Shown: positions 32,594 through 43,740, counted from the first letter of the stretch. The stretch is DNA of 64,000 bases from Limnanthes douglasii subsp. nivea (GCA_036936605.1 JAUPFV010000001.1:211961138-212025137), one strand, 5' to 3'. Notes: a model not told the origin generated them from the letters alone. Made by a program: numbers and translations.

Positions 32594-34866
32594 CATAAGC
32601 GTGGTTTCATATCCTAGTTTGCATTTTTTAGGAGGAGGGAGAACATATAACAAACACTAATCTCGTAGTATTGAGATGGATATAACTTAACGTATAGCAT
32701 AAAGATAACTAAGTGTAAAGCCAGACCATGGAGATGGAGATCATTTGGCCTACAACATTATTTATTATGAAAATGATGATTGCTTGGCTAATAGTCATTG
32801 CTATCGTTGGGATGGAGATCATTTGACTTATAGTCTTGTCTATTATAAATATTATTTAGGGTACATTATGGAGATAACTTGGCACATATCATGGATATTA
32901 TTTGGCTTATAACATTTTCTATCGTGGGGAAGATCACTTGGGTGATAGCCCTTTTTACTGTACAGATGAGAGTCATTTGGTCTATAACCTTTTCGAACAT
33001 GAAGATTGAGATTATTGAACATATATTATGGAGACCACGTTGTGAATGGCGTGAAAAATCTATTGTAGGTTGATTTTTTTAAAGTTTGAGATATAAACCG
33101 AAGCCATTTATGAGGACTAAAAATTATTTCGAAATATCCATTAATGAATTCATATTAGATATTCACTCGACTAAACCTTTGTTACTAATTTGTTGTGGAG
33201 GTCTCTGAAACTCTTGATCGTTTGAAAACTTGATTATGTATTAGATATCTCTAGAGATCTCAAATTCGATTATCATAGAGAAAGGAGAATTCAGTACATC
33301 GACTGATGTGGCCAGCTGCGCACAGTGGAAAAGACTTTTCCACTTGCTAAAACTCATAAGCGTGGTTTCATATCCTAGTTCGCATTTTTTAAGAGGAGGG
33401 AGAACATATAATAAACACTAATCTCGTAGTATTGATATGGAGATAACTTAACGTATAGCATAAAGATAACTAAGTGTAAAGCCAGACCATGGAGATGGAG
33501 ATCATTTGGCCTACAACATTATTTATTATGAAAATGGTGATTGTTTGGCTAATAGCCATTTCTATCGTTGGGATGGAGATCATTTGACTTATATTCTGGT
33601 CTACCATAAATATGATTTAGGGTATATTATGGAGATAACTTGGCCCATATCATGGAGATTATTTGACTTATAACCTTTTCGATCGTGGGGAAGATCACTT
33701 GGGTGTCAGCCCTTTCTATTGTACAAATGAGAGTTATTTGGTCTATAACCTTTTCGAACAAGAAGATTGAGATTATTTAACATATATTATGGAGACCACG
33801 TTGCGAATGGCGTGACAAATCTATTGTAGGTTGATTTTTTTGAAGTTCGAGATACAAACCAAAGCCATTAATGTGGACTAAAAATTATTTCGAAATATCC
33901 ATTAATGAATTCATATTAGATATTCACTCGACTAAAACTTTGTTACTAATTTGTTGTGGAGGTCTCTAAAACTCTTGATCGTTTGAAAACTTGATTATGT
34001 ATTAGAGATCTCTAGACATATCAAATTCGATTATCATAGAGAAAGGAGAATTCAATACATCGATTGATGTGGCCAGTTGCGTACAGTGGAAAATACTTTT
34101 CCACTTGCTTAAACTCATAAGCGTGGTTTCATATCCTAGTTCGCATTTTTTTAGGAGGAGGGAGAACATATAACAAACACTAATCTCATAGTATTGAGAT
34201 GGAGATAACTTAACGTATATCATGGAGATAACTAAGTGTAAATCCAGACCATGGAGATGGAGATCATTTGGCCTACAACATTATTTATTATGAAAATGGT
34301 GATTGCTTGGCTAATAGCCATTTCTATCGTTGGGATGAATATCATTTGACTTATAGTCTTGTCTACCACAAATATGATTTAGGGTATATTACGGAGATAA
34401 CTTGGCGCATATCATGGAGATTATTTGGGTTATAACCTTTTCTATCGTGGGGAAGTTTACTTGGGTGATAGCCCTTTCTACTGTAGAGATGAGAGTCATT
34501 TGGTCTATAACCTTTTCGAACATGAAGATTGAGATTATTTGACATATATTATGGAGAACACGTTGCGAATGGCGTGACAAAGCTATTGCAGGTTGATTTT
34601 TTTGAAGTTCGAGATATAAACCAAAGCCATTAATGAGGACTAAAAATTATTTCGAAATATCAATTAATGAATTCATATTAGATATTCCCTCGACTAAACC
34701 TTTGTTACTAATTTGTTGTGGAGGTATCTAAAACTCTTGATCGTTTGAAAACTTGATTATGTATTAGAGATCTCTAGACATCTCAAATTCGATTATCATA
34801 GAGAAAGTAGAATTCAGTACATCGATTGATGTGGCCAGCTGCGCACAGTGGAAAAGACTTTTCCAA
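32594..34866. repeat. Tandem array, 3 x 761 bp
   Basis: Units start at 32594, 33355 and 34116, each with CATAAGCGTGGTTTCATATC; the third ends about 34866, slightly short. The copies differ at a few per cent of positions by eye. The first half of each unit is itself made of degenerate subrepeats of about 39 bp built on ATGGAGATCATTTGGCYTATA, which on the minus strand encode a 13-residue repeat (described separately). The second half carries an AATGAATTCATATTAGATATTC-like stretch shortened here, and ends with GACTTTTCCACTTGC. Confidence 0.93.
34222..34545 (-). other. Coding-like 13-codon repeats in the 761-bp unit
   Basis: The minus strand of unit 3 has an open stretch of four repeats: VRKGYRPNDSHLY, SRKGYHPSKLPHD, RKGYNPNNLHDM and a worn fourth. 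The pattern is K-G-Y-x-P-N-D-L-H plus 4 residues. The same positions in unit 1 (about 32720-33030) give KGYRPNDSHLY, KGYHPSDLPHD and KCYKPNNIHDM, then the frame breaks with two stops, after which YKSNDLHP appears in another frame. I do not recognise the protein. The repeat has codon-length periods, so it may derive from a repeat-rich secreted or structural protein gene; no start, signal peptide or full gene is visible. Confidence 0.4.
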
Positions 34867-35465
34867 AATTAATAAGTCAACCTTTTTAAACATAATTCGA
34901 ACTTATATTTGTAGAAACTTCACTCCAAAATATTAGCAATGGACAATATCGGTATCTTTTGACATGTGCCGAACATTTGTTACTTAATATACCATTTAAC
35001 TCCATAAGCGTCATGAATATTCTAGTAATATATTATACTTATCTTAAATGTTCTATCATTTTTTAGTAATGTCCATCATCTCCTTATTTTTTCTTGAGAC
35101 ATCTCAAATTCGATTATCATAGAGAAAGTAGAATTCAGTACATCGATTGATGTGGCCAGCTGCGCACAGTGGAACAGACTTTTCCAAAATTAATAAGTCA
35201 ACCTTTTTAAACATAATTCGAACTTATATTTGTAGAAACTTCACTCCAAAATATTAGCAATGGACAATATCGGTATCTTTTGACATGTGCCGAACATTTG
35301 TTACTTAATATACCATTTAACTCCATAAGCGTCATGAATATTCTAGTAATATATTACACTTATCTTAAATGTTCTATCATTTTTTAGTAATGTCTATCAT
35401 CTCCTTATTTTTTCTTGAGACATCTCAAATTCGATTATCATAGAGAAAGTAGAATTCAGTACATC
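34777..35465. repeat. Tandem array, about 2.1 x 321 bp
   Basis: Units begin GACATCTCAAATTCGATTAT at 34777, 35098 and 35419; the third stops after about 47 bp. The first 90 bp of the unit are the tail of the 761-bp unit, and the rest (from AAATTAATAAGTCAACC) is new. Units 1 and 2 are almost identical. Confidence 0.92.
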
Positions 35466-35899
35466 TCTTAAAATGAGTAAGGCTTCGTCCTTTCCCAAAC
35501 ATATCAAATAGCGTTCTTGTTGTCATTTTGATAAATAACATTGTCAAAAAATAAATATTTTCACACCTCAAGCTAGGGATTTATCCCCCGATATTTTATT
35601 ATTTTATAAAAAATCACAAATATTTTTTACCTCAATCTTCAATCTCATATATCAACAAAACCTCAATATTTTCAGACTCTATATGGTAAGTGGATTGTTA
35701 CCGTGTGACTATGAAAGTGTAACAAACTCAATATACATAAAACACATGTATCGTCATTCAATTCGTAAGGTAGTTGTTTGAATATAACATTTATAAAACA
35801 TGCCTCCAATTTTATCAACACCTCTAAAGACATTCTTAACTTTACTTATTTTGCATCTAATAATCCTTTAGCCTAATTTATAACAAAATATGAATACTA
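35466..35899. other. AT-rich stretch, possibly decayed gypsy sequence
   Basis: No clear gene. It lies downstream (on the minus strand) of the RNase H fragment and may be worn integrase sequence. Confidence 0.35.
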
Positions 35900-36337
35900 C
35901 ATTAATTTATATTCTTTGCACCACAAATCCGAGCTAATTACTAAATCTAATTCATATTATTCTTCATTATTTGTTACCTCAAAGTTAAATTTAATTGATT
36001 ACTTAATTTCTTCACATAAAGATTTTGTACATGAGCACCAGCACCCCCAAGATCTACTCCTAACCTTTTATCCCATCGAATAAACCATTCACAACATATT
36101 TTCCCAAATATCTTCAATTTATCTTCATCACTTGTGCTTTCCTCTTGAAATTTATTAGTAAAATGCATCATATCAAGTGTTTAAAATTAAATGTCATAGT
36201 CCTCCAATTTTGTAAACCAATAAGCAAAATAACATGAATCGTCTAGATTTTGTAAAATATTTTTAAGAGCAAAAGTTTTACAAACTATAAAGATATGACT
36301 TTGCAAATAGGCAGAGATCTTATTTGGTGCTACCACT
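35900..36337 (-). pseudogene. Gypsy-C RNase H, left part
   Basis: The minus strand continues the RNase H that starts at 46303 on the other side of the Tat-like insertion: ISAYLQSHIFIV, ALKNILQNLD, a WFTKLEDYDI-type segment, then MMHFTNKFQEES, WFIRWDKRLGVDLGGAGAHV (compare W.LYVDGSSN..GCGAGIVL) and ARICGAKNI. It is degenerate, with scattered stops near the end. The catalytic Asp region reads RWDKR instead of the usual VDGS. The last five bases (CCACT, 36333-36337) are the target duplication. Confidence 0.75.
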
Positions 36338-36743
36338 TGGTGAGGTTTATTCTCGTCTGAGGGTAAGTTTGTAATTTTGTTTAGAGTTTGTGGAAGTTTG
36401 TAAGTATTTAATGTTTGAGTAGAGAGTAGAGGGAGAATTAAGCAGCCTGGTTGTATTTAATTTTCATTACCCTCATTTAATGTTGGTGGTTGGGTATTTA
36501 TATCTTTACATTTGGGCCTTATGGGCTTTCGGGTCATGTTTAATGGACCCGGGTCAAGTTTAAAGACCCATGAGCTCTTAGTAGGAGAGCAGGCAGCTTA
36601 GTCAAGAAGTGATTAGGTTTTTAAGTACTTTAGTCCTTGTTCGAACAGTCCAATGGATGAGGTGTTCGAACTGCCATGTCCGGTTAGATGGTCATTGTCC
36701 GAACTGTCCCTGCCCGAAGAGGTAACAGAATCTGGACTCATCA
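36338..36743 (-). repeat. 3' LTR of the Tat-like element
   Basis: 406-bp partner of 45897-46302. The plus-strand gene starts a few hundred bases to its right, so on the plus strand this LTR is upstream of that gene and could supply an antisense promoter (inference). Confidence 0.93.
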
Positions 36744-36757
36744 GTAGCCCATTTTTT
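36744..36757 (-). other. Probable polypurine tract of the Tat-like element
   Basis: On the minus strand an AAAAAATGGGC stretch lies directly upstream of the 3' LTR. It is purine-rich but less clean than in the copia elements. Confidence 0.5.
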
Positions 36758-37378
36758 AGGTGTTTGTTCAAATAACCTTTGTCAAAACCTGAAAAACAGT
36801 CCGTTGTCAGTGGCAGTTCATCCGGACAGGTCTTTCGAATTATGTTATGGTTTTATCCGGACTGAAAAAGCTCTTTGAATCTAAACGGTTTTTTGCCAAA
36901 GTTCGTGGCACATGTGTCACTTTTTGGTTTGTTGCTTTAGCCGTTTTTTCACCTTGAATTTCGCACCCACCTTCTCTGAAAATCAACCTCTTCATTAATG
37001 AAGGTGACATCAACGCCGTCTTTAATCATTGCTAATCTTTTCGAATTCTCCTAGGAATCAAGACTTCTTTTTGAGGTTTACTATAAATTAAGATACTTCT
37101 CCACTGTTTTACTATCACTTCCATTTTCACTTTGATAATCTTCAGAGCTTTCTCTCTCAAACACAAGTTCTTTACTTAGGTCGTTTATGTTCACGGCTAG
37201 GAATGCTCTAATCAAAGGTGGGTGGCTCAATCTATCTGAACTAGAATAAGCACAAAAAGTCGAAAGGGAAAGGCGCATCGTAGCACGCTTACCCACTTCC
37301 CCCATCAACAAACCAGCAATCTCAGCTACAGAGTCTGACCAGGGTTCTTCCTCCACAAAGGATGTCAAACCGAAGAGA
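36758..37378 (+). other. Leader region of the antisense gene
   Basis: No clear coding sequence on the plus strand. An ATG at 37001 opens a short frame only. On the minus strand there is a 95-codon open frame (37081-37368) with an acidic end (residues ELVFERESSEDYQSENGSDS) that is not recognised. It could be chance or part of the element's 3' region. Confidence 0.35.
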
Positions 37379-38429
37379 TTGTTTCAAACCAGTCTTTACC
37401 CTATCATCTCAGGTTCTTTGGTTCAAGAGTCAGAACCCACCGTTGAACCAGGTTTAACAGTTACCAGTTTTAAAAAACCTTCCCCATTCTTAGCCATGGG
37501 GTCAAATGCTGATACTTCTCCTCACAAGCTGGTTGATCGAAGAAAAGGCCGGCTGGTCAAAGGGCAGGCTTCAAAGGGCAGGCTTCAAAGGTCACCCCTT
37601 CAAAATCAGGTTCCAAGGACATCAGTGAAGCTCATCAGTCTGGTGGTCAGACTGAACCAACTACAAACCCCCCTTCATTAATACAACTGAAAACCATTCC
37701 TCAATCATGGAGGAAATAATGGAGGATTGTATCGAAGAGGCTCCATTTGAGTCTTAACCTTCCGGACAGACTAGTGGTGTTGTTGCTGGCCAAAAGGATA
37801 AAGGTAAGGAGAAGCTATACTTAAGGCATCCGGATCTGCCGGGGTATCTTGAAGGAAAAGTGGGACCTTGTTTCCACAAGGTCAATGTTAAATATCTCCT
37901 TGCCTTGCAAAAGATCAATTACGCTTTCATCCATACAACTGAGTTGGGCCGGATGCGTACGAAGTGGGGGATTCCGGAGAATGTGAAGATAAGAATCCCC
38001 ATAGACCCTGAAACCCTAATGGATTGCAAACTCAGTGAAATAGTCATCTTCACTGAGCTCTTTAATTGGGGTTTAAGGTTCCCTTTGGATCCGGAAATAG
38101 TTAGGTATTTCCATCTTATCAAGCTCTGTCCCAGTCAACTAAGCCCCAACGTCTGGTACACACTTATGGCCTGTATTATGGCCTCCAGGCTCTCCGGGAT
38201 TCCTCTACCAATGGAGGAGTTTGCAGCTGTGCCAGTCTCTGCAGGAACCACCACATTCTCTTCTACCACTTCAACATGGGTGATAATTATAAAGCAGTGG
38301 ATGATCTGCTTGAGTCGGAGAGAAATTTGAGGACTCAATTCGTGTTCGTAAGTGGTGCTTGGGAGAACGGGAGGAAAATCAAATCCGGACTCAATCCAAG
38401 TCTCCTCACCAGCAGATGGAGGAGTGATC

Positions 38430-38511
38430 GTAAGGCTCCTTCTTTATATTCTTTTTTCTACTTTTTATCGAATTTGTTCAAACTAACTGGTCTTGTCTTT
38501 TTTCTTAGCAG
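38430..38511 (+). other. Predicted 82-bp intron in the antisense gene
   Basis: The donor GTAAGG (38430) and the acceptor TTTTTTCTTAGCAG (ending 38511), with a long pyrimidine run, are good plant splice sites. The upstream frame ends in phase 1 (...WRSD plus C), and joining to AACTGCCC gives a Gln codon and continues LPKDFNDY without a stop. Read unspliced, the upstream frame runs into a different frame and stops. Confidence 0.7.
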
Positions 38512-39339
38512 AACTGCCCAAAGACTTCAATGACTACCTAAAGTTCGGGCATACCACTTGCACCAAGATCAACACTTGGGCTGCTGAAAAATGGGGAAAC
38601 CGGTTTCATGACGCTTTCACAGGAGGCAACTTGGCAAGGTCTCACCTCTGGAACACTACTGGCCGGAGGGACTTGACCTGGGAAGAACTCACCACTCCAC
38701 CCCCTCCGGATGTAGTCCTCAAGAGAACACACGAACCGGATGGGTCACTTTACTTGCCAGGCCGGGCCAAGGCCACGAGTAAAATGAAAGGAAAGAAGAA
38801 GAAGGGCAAGAAGGTTGTAGGTGAAGCTAACCCTGCCGAGGTGGATGAGGCTGCTCCAACAAATCTAGAGGGGCCAGCCCCAAGCCAAATCGATGCTGCT
38901 CTCTTGGAAGTAGTGGAGCGGGAGAGTGTTAGGGAAGAGATTCAATCCCCAAAACCCCCAAGGGCTCCCAAGAGAGACCGAAAACGGTGAGCAGAAAGCA
39001 AAGACAATGAGGCTAAGAAGAAAAATACCTCCATGGGTGATGAACTCTCTCTTCGGACTTCGGAGCCTCTCTCCTTGTAGACCCTAATGATCCGACAAGA
39101 GGATAGGAAATTCCTGGTGACTTTCACACCGACGAGGTCGGAGGAGCAGACCTTAGCATCGATGGTGTTGACATCACAGGGCTCGATGGACTCGGTGACT
39201 ATTTTGCCAACCTCCCCAGAGATGATTTTTCTGGGCCTTACCTCCCTCCGAGTACTTCGAACACCGTCACTTTTAATGGGAAGACTTTTACTGTTTCAAA
39301 TGAAAGGGATATTATAGCTCAGTCCATATTAAGTAATGT

Positions 39340-39800
39340 TCAACCAATGCTTATTTTGGAGAAACAAGCTCGAGGTCAGGCAGATATCATCAAAGATCTC
39401 AAATCTGACAAAGAGAAACTGTCTGATGACCTACTTACTGCCACTCAACATGCTGACATTCTGAAGGGAGAGAACGAGGAGCTAAAGAAGAGCCAAGAGG
39501 GGTGGATCACAAAGGTTGCCACTTCAGAAGAAACTATCAAATAGCTCCGGGAGAAGCTGTCCGGATTGGAGAAAGATCTCACCTCTTTGAAATATGAGGC
39601 AAAGGCCAAGGATCAAATCATTCACAACTTGACAAGCGACAAAATTGCACTCGAGAACACAGTGTCCAAGGTCGCAGAGGAGAAAGCTGATCTGCTAAGA
39701 GAGCAGGAGACCAAAATTCAGGCCAAGATCGATGCTTATGCCAACAACGTAATAGATACTCAAGAGGAAATGTATGCGAAGGTGAAATTGGACATGGTCC
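39340..39800 (+). other. Coiled-coil segment of the antisense gene
   Basis: About 150 residues with heptad-like spacing of Leu and Ile among many Lys, Glu and Asp (for example DIIKDLKSDKEKLSDDL and LREKLSGLEKDLTSLKYEA). One TAG at about 39542-39544 interrupts it. A homo- or hetero-oligomer role is likely by analogy. Confidence 0.75.
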
Positions 39801-40033
39801 TGCTCTTCCATGAGAAGTTCCCGAAGAGGAACCTAGGAGATTTGTGGCTAAATGTAGAGTACGAAGACCTTCCCTTCCACACCATGGCTGATGGAGACTT
39901 GCATGATTATTCCAGTGCTTCCTCCTCTGACGAAGAAGCAAACACCGGGGAGGGCCCTCACGAAGAGAAAGACGATCCCAAGGAGAAGAAGAAAACAAGT
40001 GAGGCTGAGCCATCTTCAAAGGCTCAGTCTTAA

Positions 40034-40565
40034 ATTATGAATTATCTTTTCACTTTTCATCTTACCTGAACTAAAGTTCTTGGAAGGCCAAGGCATTTTT
40101 GTTATTGTGTCCGGAATTTGACCAGATAGATCTTTTGTTTTGTTTGACAATTGAAAAGTCCTTGGAAGGCCAATGCACTTAGATTATTTTAATGAATATC
40201 TTTGTTTTGCACAACTCTTGCATTCTTCCACAGTTTGTTTCAATTTTGGTGGCTAGTGTTTAAATAGCCCTTAGTTATTTCATAAGCATTCTAAAGTGAG
40301 AATGTTTAAATTCTCCGATGACAAATGTTTAAGTAGTCATCATTCCCTTAATTCAATCCAGATGGTATGAAAAAAAAACGAAGTAAGAACACTTCAAAAA
40401 AATTTAAGAAGGCATCAAATTTTATTGAAAAGCCCGGACACCTCATTAAAACCTCCCCGTGCCACCAGGGTAGGAAATAGTATGCCCCCAAATATTTACA
40501 TGGATTTTTAAACAAGTAAATATTTACATAGCTTCTACTCCAAGTACATTCAGAGATGCTCAATA
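40034..40565. other. Junction between the convergent pol and antisense gene
   Basis: Non-coding stretch where the 3' ends of the two opposed genes meet. The minus strand has remnants near 40440-40500 (CCACCAGGGTAGGAAATAG) that also occur at 60556-60580 in the second Tat-like element. Confidence 0.5.
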
Positions 40566-41880
40566 TTGCAGGGGTGATTTAAAACCCATCCATCTTTATC
40601 TTCTAGCCAGTATGTTCCAGGTTTGCGTCTTTCAATGACCATATAAGGTCCTTCCTAAGTTGGGGCTAGTTTGCCGAGCAGCTTCTCTTTGGTGTGTAAG
40701 AAGACCTTCCTTAACACCTTGTCCCCCGGCTGCAAATCTCTTCTTCTAACTCTAGAAGCAAACCTGCTTCTCATCAAACCCTGATAGTGTGCAGCTCCAA
40801 GGTAAGCCTTAACTCGTCTTTATTCTATTAGGTCAAGCTGACCCCTGATTGCCACTTCGTTAGCTTGTTTGGAGAAATTGTGGACTCGAAAAGAAGGGAG
40901 AGTCGCCTCTATGGGGGCTATGGAATCCATCCCATAGACTAAGGCAAAGGGTGACTCTTGTGTTGCAGTCCCAGGGGTAGTCCGGTAGGCCCACAAAACC
41001 TCTTGTAAATAGCTAGGCCAGTTCGCAGTAGCCCCTTCGAAATTCTCATTTAAACCAGACAATATAGTTTTGTTAGCCACTTCAACCTGACCATTCGCTT
41101 GTGGGTGGAAAGGTGAAGAGAAGCAATGTTGTATACCCCTCGAGGCACATAAACTCTCCATTTCCTTATTGTCGAATTGTGGCCCATTGTCTGTCGTTAT
41201 CTTTTGTGGAACACCAAATCTGCAACAGATGTTGGATAAAATACATTTTATGACAGCTTTTGATGTTGTTCCTTCCAGGGGGCTGGTTCAATCCACTTCG
41301 AAAAGTAATCTATAACAAAAATTATAGTTATGCGCCCTCCGGACGCCATAGGAAGAGGCCCCATCGAGCTAAAGGTATAGGCTCAGAAATTGACTTTAAA
41401 GGGATGGCTGGGACATGAATTTCATTACTATATCTTTGGCATGGATCACACCTTCTCACCAGTTCCTTAGCGTCTTGCATTATAGTGGGCCAATAATAGC
41501 CAGCCAGTAAAACTCTCCTTGTTAGAGCCCTGAACCCATAGTGAGCTGATCCCTCACCATCATGCAATTCGGAGAGGACTACTTGAGGCTCATCATCTCC
41601 CAAACATCGCAAAAGAGGTTTACTATAAGATTTTTTATACAGAACGTCTCTTAGTATGATAAATCCACGAGCCTTGTGCTTCATTTTTCTTGCTAGTGAT
41701 TTATCCGGAGGCAAGATGCCATCAGAGAGGTACTGCAGGAGAGGAAATTTCCAATCTTGAGGTTGTTTCATCTGTACATCGAAAATTTCTTCCTCTTTAC
41801 CCACACTAAGTTGAATGGAAGGGCTCTCCAACACATGGATCCAAGGATATGACTCAGTGTATGCTATGGTTGCCAATGAA
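40566..41880 (-). pseudogene. Tat-like element integrase
   Basis: Minus strand. The 41876-41328 frame has the zinc finger part (HYGFRALTRRVLLAGYYWPT, RRCDPCQRYSNEIHVP; H...H not fully checked, CxxC clear), then RW followed directly by the GPLPMASGG part in another frame: the GMDLI block with the first catalytic Asp is missing (junction about 41359-41364). Next come FVIDYFSKWIEPAPLEGTTS, RFGVPQKITTDNGPQFDNKE (second Asp), and in the 41161-40820 frame HPQANGQVEVANKTI (catalytic Glu), WPSYLQEVLWAYRTTP and [22 protein letters not shown]-terminal domain continues in shifted frames to about 40570. It would insert element DNA; this copy cannot. Confidence 0.9.
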
Positions 41881-42023
41881 TCTGCTAGTTCATTCTCTGC
41901 CCGGGGTATATGCTCATAAAAAACACTTTTGAACTTAAGAGCCTCATTTTAAAAAAGAAGTAAGTACTTCAATAGTTGCTCCTTTTTGGCCTCAGATTGA
42001 CCTTGTGCATGGTGGATAAGAAG

Positions 42024-42598
42024 CTAGGAATCACTCATTAGCTTGACCCTTTTGGCCCCACAAATAGAAGCTAACTTTAAACCAACTATAGCTGCTTCGT
42101 ATTCGGACTCATTGTTGGAAGCCCTAAAAGCAAAAGATATAGCCTGGTACATTTTGTCACCATATGGAGAAGTCGAGCACACCCCTGCACCACATCCCAT
42201 AGTGCTAGATCTACCATCCGTCCAGACGACCCAAACCTTTTTGTCTTTCATCTCAGTAGTCTACTCCGTATCCATATCAGAGTGGAATTCAACCAAAAAA
42301 TCAGCCACAGCTTGGGCTTTGACTGCTGTTCGAAGAGCAAAATCATATCGAAGTCCCCCAATTCCACTGACCTCTTAGTCATTCTACTTGAAATGTCTGC
42401 CTTTTGGAGAACATTCTTCAAGGGAAAAGATGTCCGGACGATAATAGGATGAGCCTGGAAATAAGGCCTCATCTGCCTTGCAGCAATTACCAAGGCAAAC
42501 GCTAATTTTTCGAGTTTCAAATAACGCTTTTCTGCACCTATCAAGATCTTGCTGATGTAGTATACTGGATGGGGGTAGTTATCCACTTCCTTTACCAA
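42024..42598 (-). pseudogene. Tat-like element RNase H
   Basis: Minus strand, two frames. 42598-42248: NYPHPVYYISKILIGAEKRY, LKLEKLAFALVIAARQMRPY, FQAHPIIVRTSFPLKNVLQK, then SVELGDFDM and a shifted end. 42251-42024: VWTDGRSSTMGCGAGV with the catalytic Asp, ASNNESEYEAAIVGLKLA with the Glu, and KLMSDS with the second Asp. The catalytic set is kept. The two parts are separated by a frameshift and a stop near 42260-42300. The linker to integrase (41880-42023) is worn, with stops. Confidence 0.9.
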
Positions 42599-42662
42599 TA
42601 CAGCACTGATGGCACAACTTAAAACTGCCAGGTATACGAAGAGTGTCTCTCCATCAACAGGT

Positions 42663-43740
42663 TTAAATAAAGTCTTGGGGGGGACAAATGTTTCTTAATT
42701 TCATTGAAGGCCTCATCGCACTGTGAAGTCCAGTCAAATCCCATGCACCCTTTAGAGTTTGAAAAAACGGGGCACATCTGTCCGAAGACCTTGAGATGAA
42801 TCGATTCAAAGCAGCCAACCTCCCAGTCAACCGTTGTACTTCTTTAACATTCCGAGGAGGCTCCATTTGGAACAAAGCATTAAGTTGGTCCGGATCGGGC
42901 TGTATCCCTTGCTCACTTATTATATAACCTAGGAATTTCCCGGACTGTACTCCAAACACACATTTTTTCTAGATTTAGCTTTAAATTCACTTTCACTAGA
43001 TTAGAAAATATTTCTTGGAGGTCTGCCAAGTGTATTTGTTCATCCACACTTTTCACCATCATGTCATCAATGTACACTTCCATATTTCTTCCAATTTGAT
43101 CAGCAAAGGCTTTGTTCACCAATCTTTGATAAGTATCCCTATCATTTTTCAATCCGAATGGCATCACCTTGTAGCAATGAAGACCACTATCAGTGACAAA
43201 CGTGGTATGCTCCTGATCCTTCAGATCTACTTGAATCTGATTGTACCCGGAGAAAGCATCCATAAAGGATAGTAGCTTATTCCCAGAGGTGGAATCTACC
43301 AACTGATCAATCCGGGGAACTGGATATAAATCTTTTGGGCAAGCCCTATTGAGATCTGTGAAGTCAATGCACATGCGCCACTTGCCATTTTTCTTTTTCA
43401 CCAAGACCGGATTGGCAGTCCACAAAGGATATTGAGACTCCTTTATATGCCCCATTTTTGTGAGCCTGTCAACTTCTTGAACAATAACATCAGCCTTTTC
43501 CTTCGAAAAGGCCCTTCTCTTTTGTACCACAGGTGCTATGTCTCTCCGGATGGATAGGTGATGTGATATAATATCTGCTGGAACCCATGTTACATCAGCA
43601 TTGCACCAAGCAAAAACATGTTGATGGTCTTTTAAAAACTTCAACATTCTATTCTTCAGTTCGGACGACATTTTGGACCCTATCTTAACACTTTTTCCTT
43701 CTTCTAAAGAATGTGTTTTAACTTCTTCAACCGATATCAA
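42663..43740 (-). pseudogene. Tat-like element reverse transcriptase
   Basis: The 43740-42913 frame has HVFAWCNADVTWVPADIISH, VDRLTKMGHIKESQYPLWTA, NPVLVKKKNGKWRMCIDFTD, RACPKDLYPVPRIDQLVDST, FMDAFSGYNQIQ and MEVYIDDMMVKSVDEQIHLA, so the catalytic YIDD is present (43063-43074). Also VMPFGLKND with Arg-Asp instead of the usual Ala-Gly. The thumb continues in the 42959-42663 frame (SGKFLGYIISEQGIQPDPDQ, LNRFISRSSDRCAPFFQTLK). One frameshift near 42950 separates them. Otherwise it is well kept. Confidence 0.93.

Larger units (their letters stand above)
37379..40033 (+). pseudogene. Antisense-strand gene of the Tat-like element, spliced, coiled-coil end
   Basis: Plus-strand coding between the integrase end and the 3' LTR, opposite to pol. 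Pieces: a Ser/Thr-rich start (37379-37750); a conserved-looking domain at 37790-38430 (YLEGKVGPCFHKVNVKYLLA, IPENVKIRIPIDPE, FNWGLRFPLDPEIVRYFHL, PSQLSPNVWYTLMACI, VFVSGAWE) resembling the plant putative gypsy-type transposon domain (PF04195-like, from memory); an 82-bp intron (38430-38511); QLPKDFNDY to a Lys-rich stretch (GKKKKGKK, about 38795); and a long coiled coil (39340-39800) with an acidic tail ending in a TAA at 40031-40033. Breaks: frameshifts near 37560-37700 and 38240, and stops near 37754, 38988, 39100 and 39542. Function unknown; known in relatives only as an additional ORF. Confidence 0.8.

Noticed and set aside
32594..35465. CRISPR-like array
   Set aside because: Units are long, adjacent and without unique spacers; the host is a plant. 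It is a tandem duplication array.
37081..37368. 95-codon minus-strand frame with an acidic end
   Set aside because: It looks protein-like, but no family is recognised and no neighbouring frame continues it; kept only as a remark in the leader region.
39618..40019. 133-codon minus-strand open frame
   Set aside because: It lies opposite the coiled-coil and acidic tail of the plus-strand gene, and has the odd composition expected of a mirror frame.
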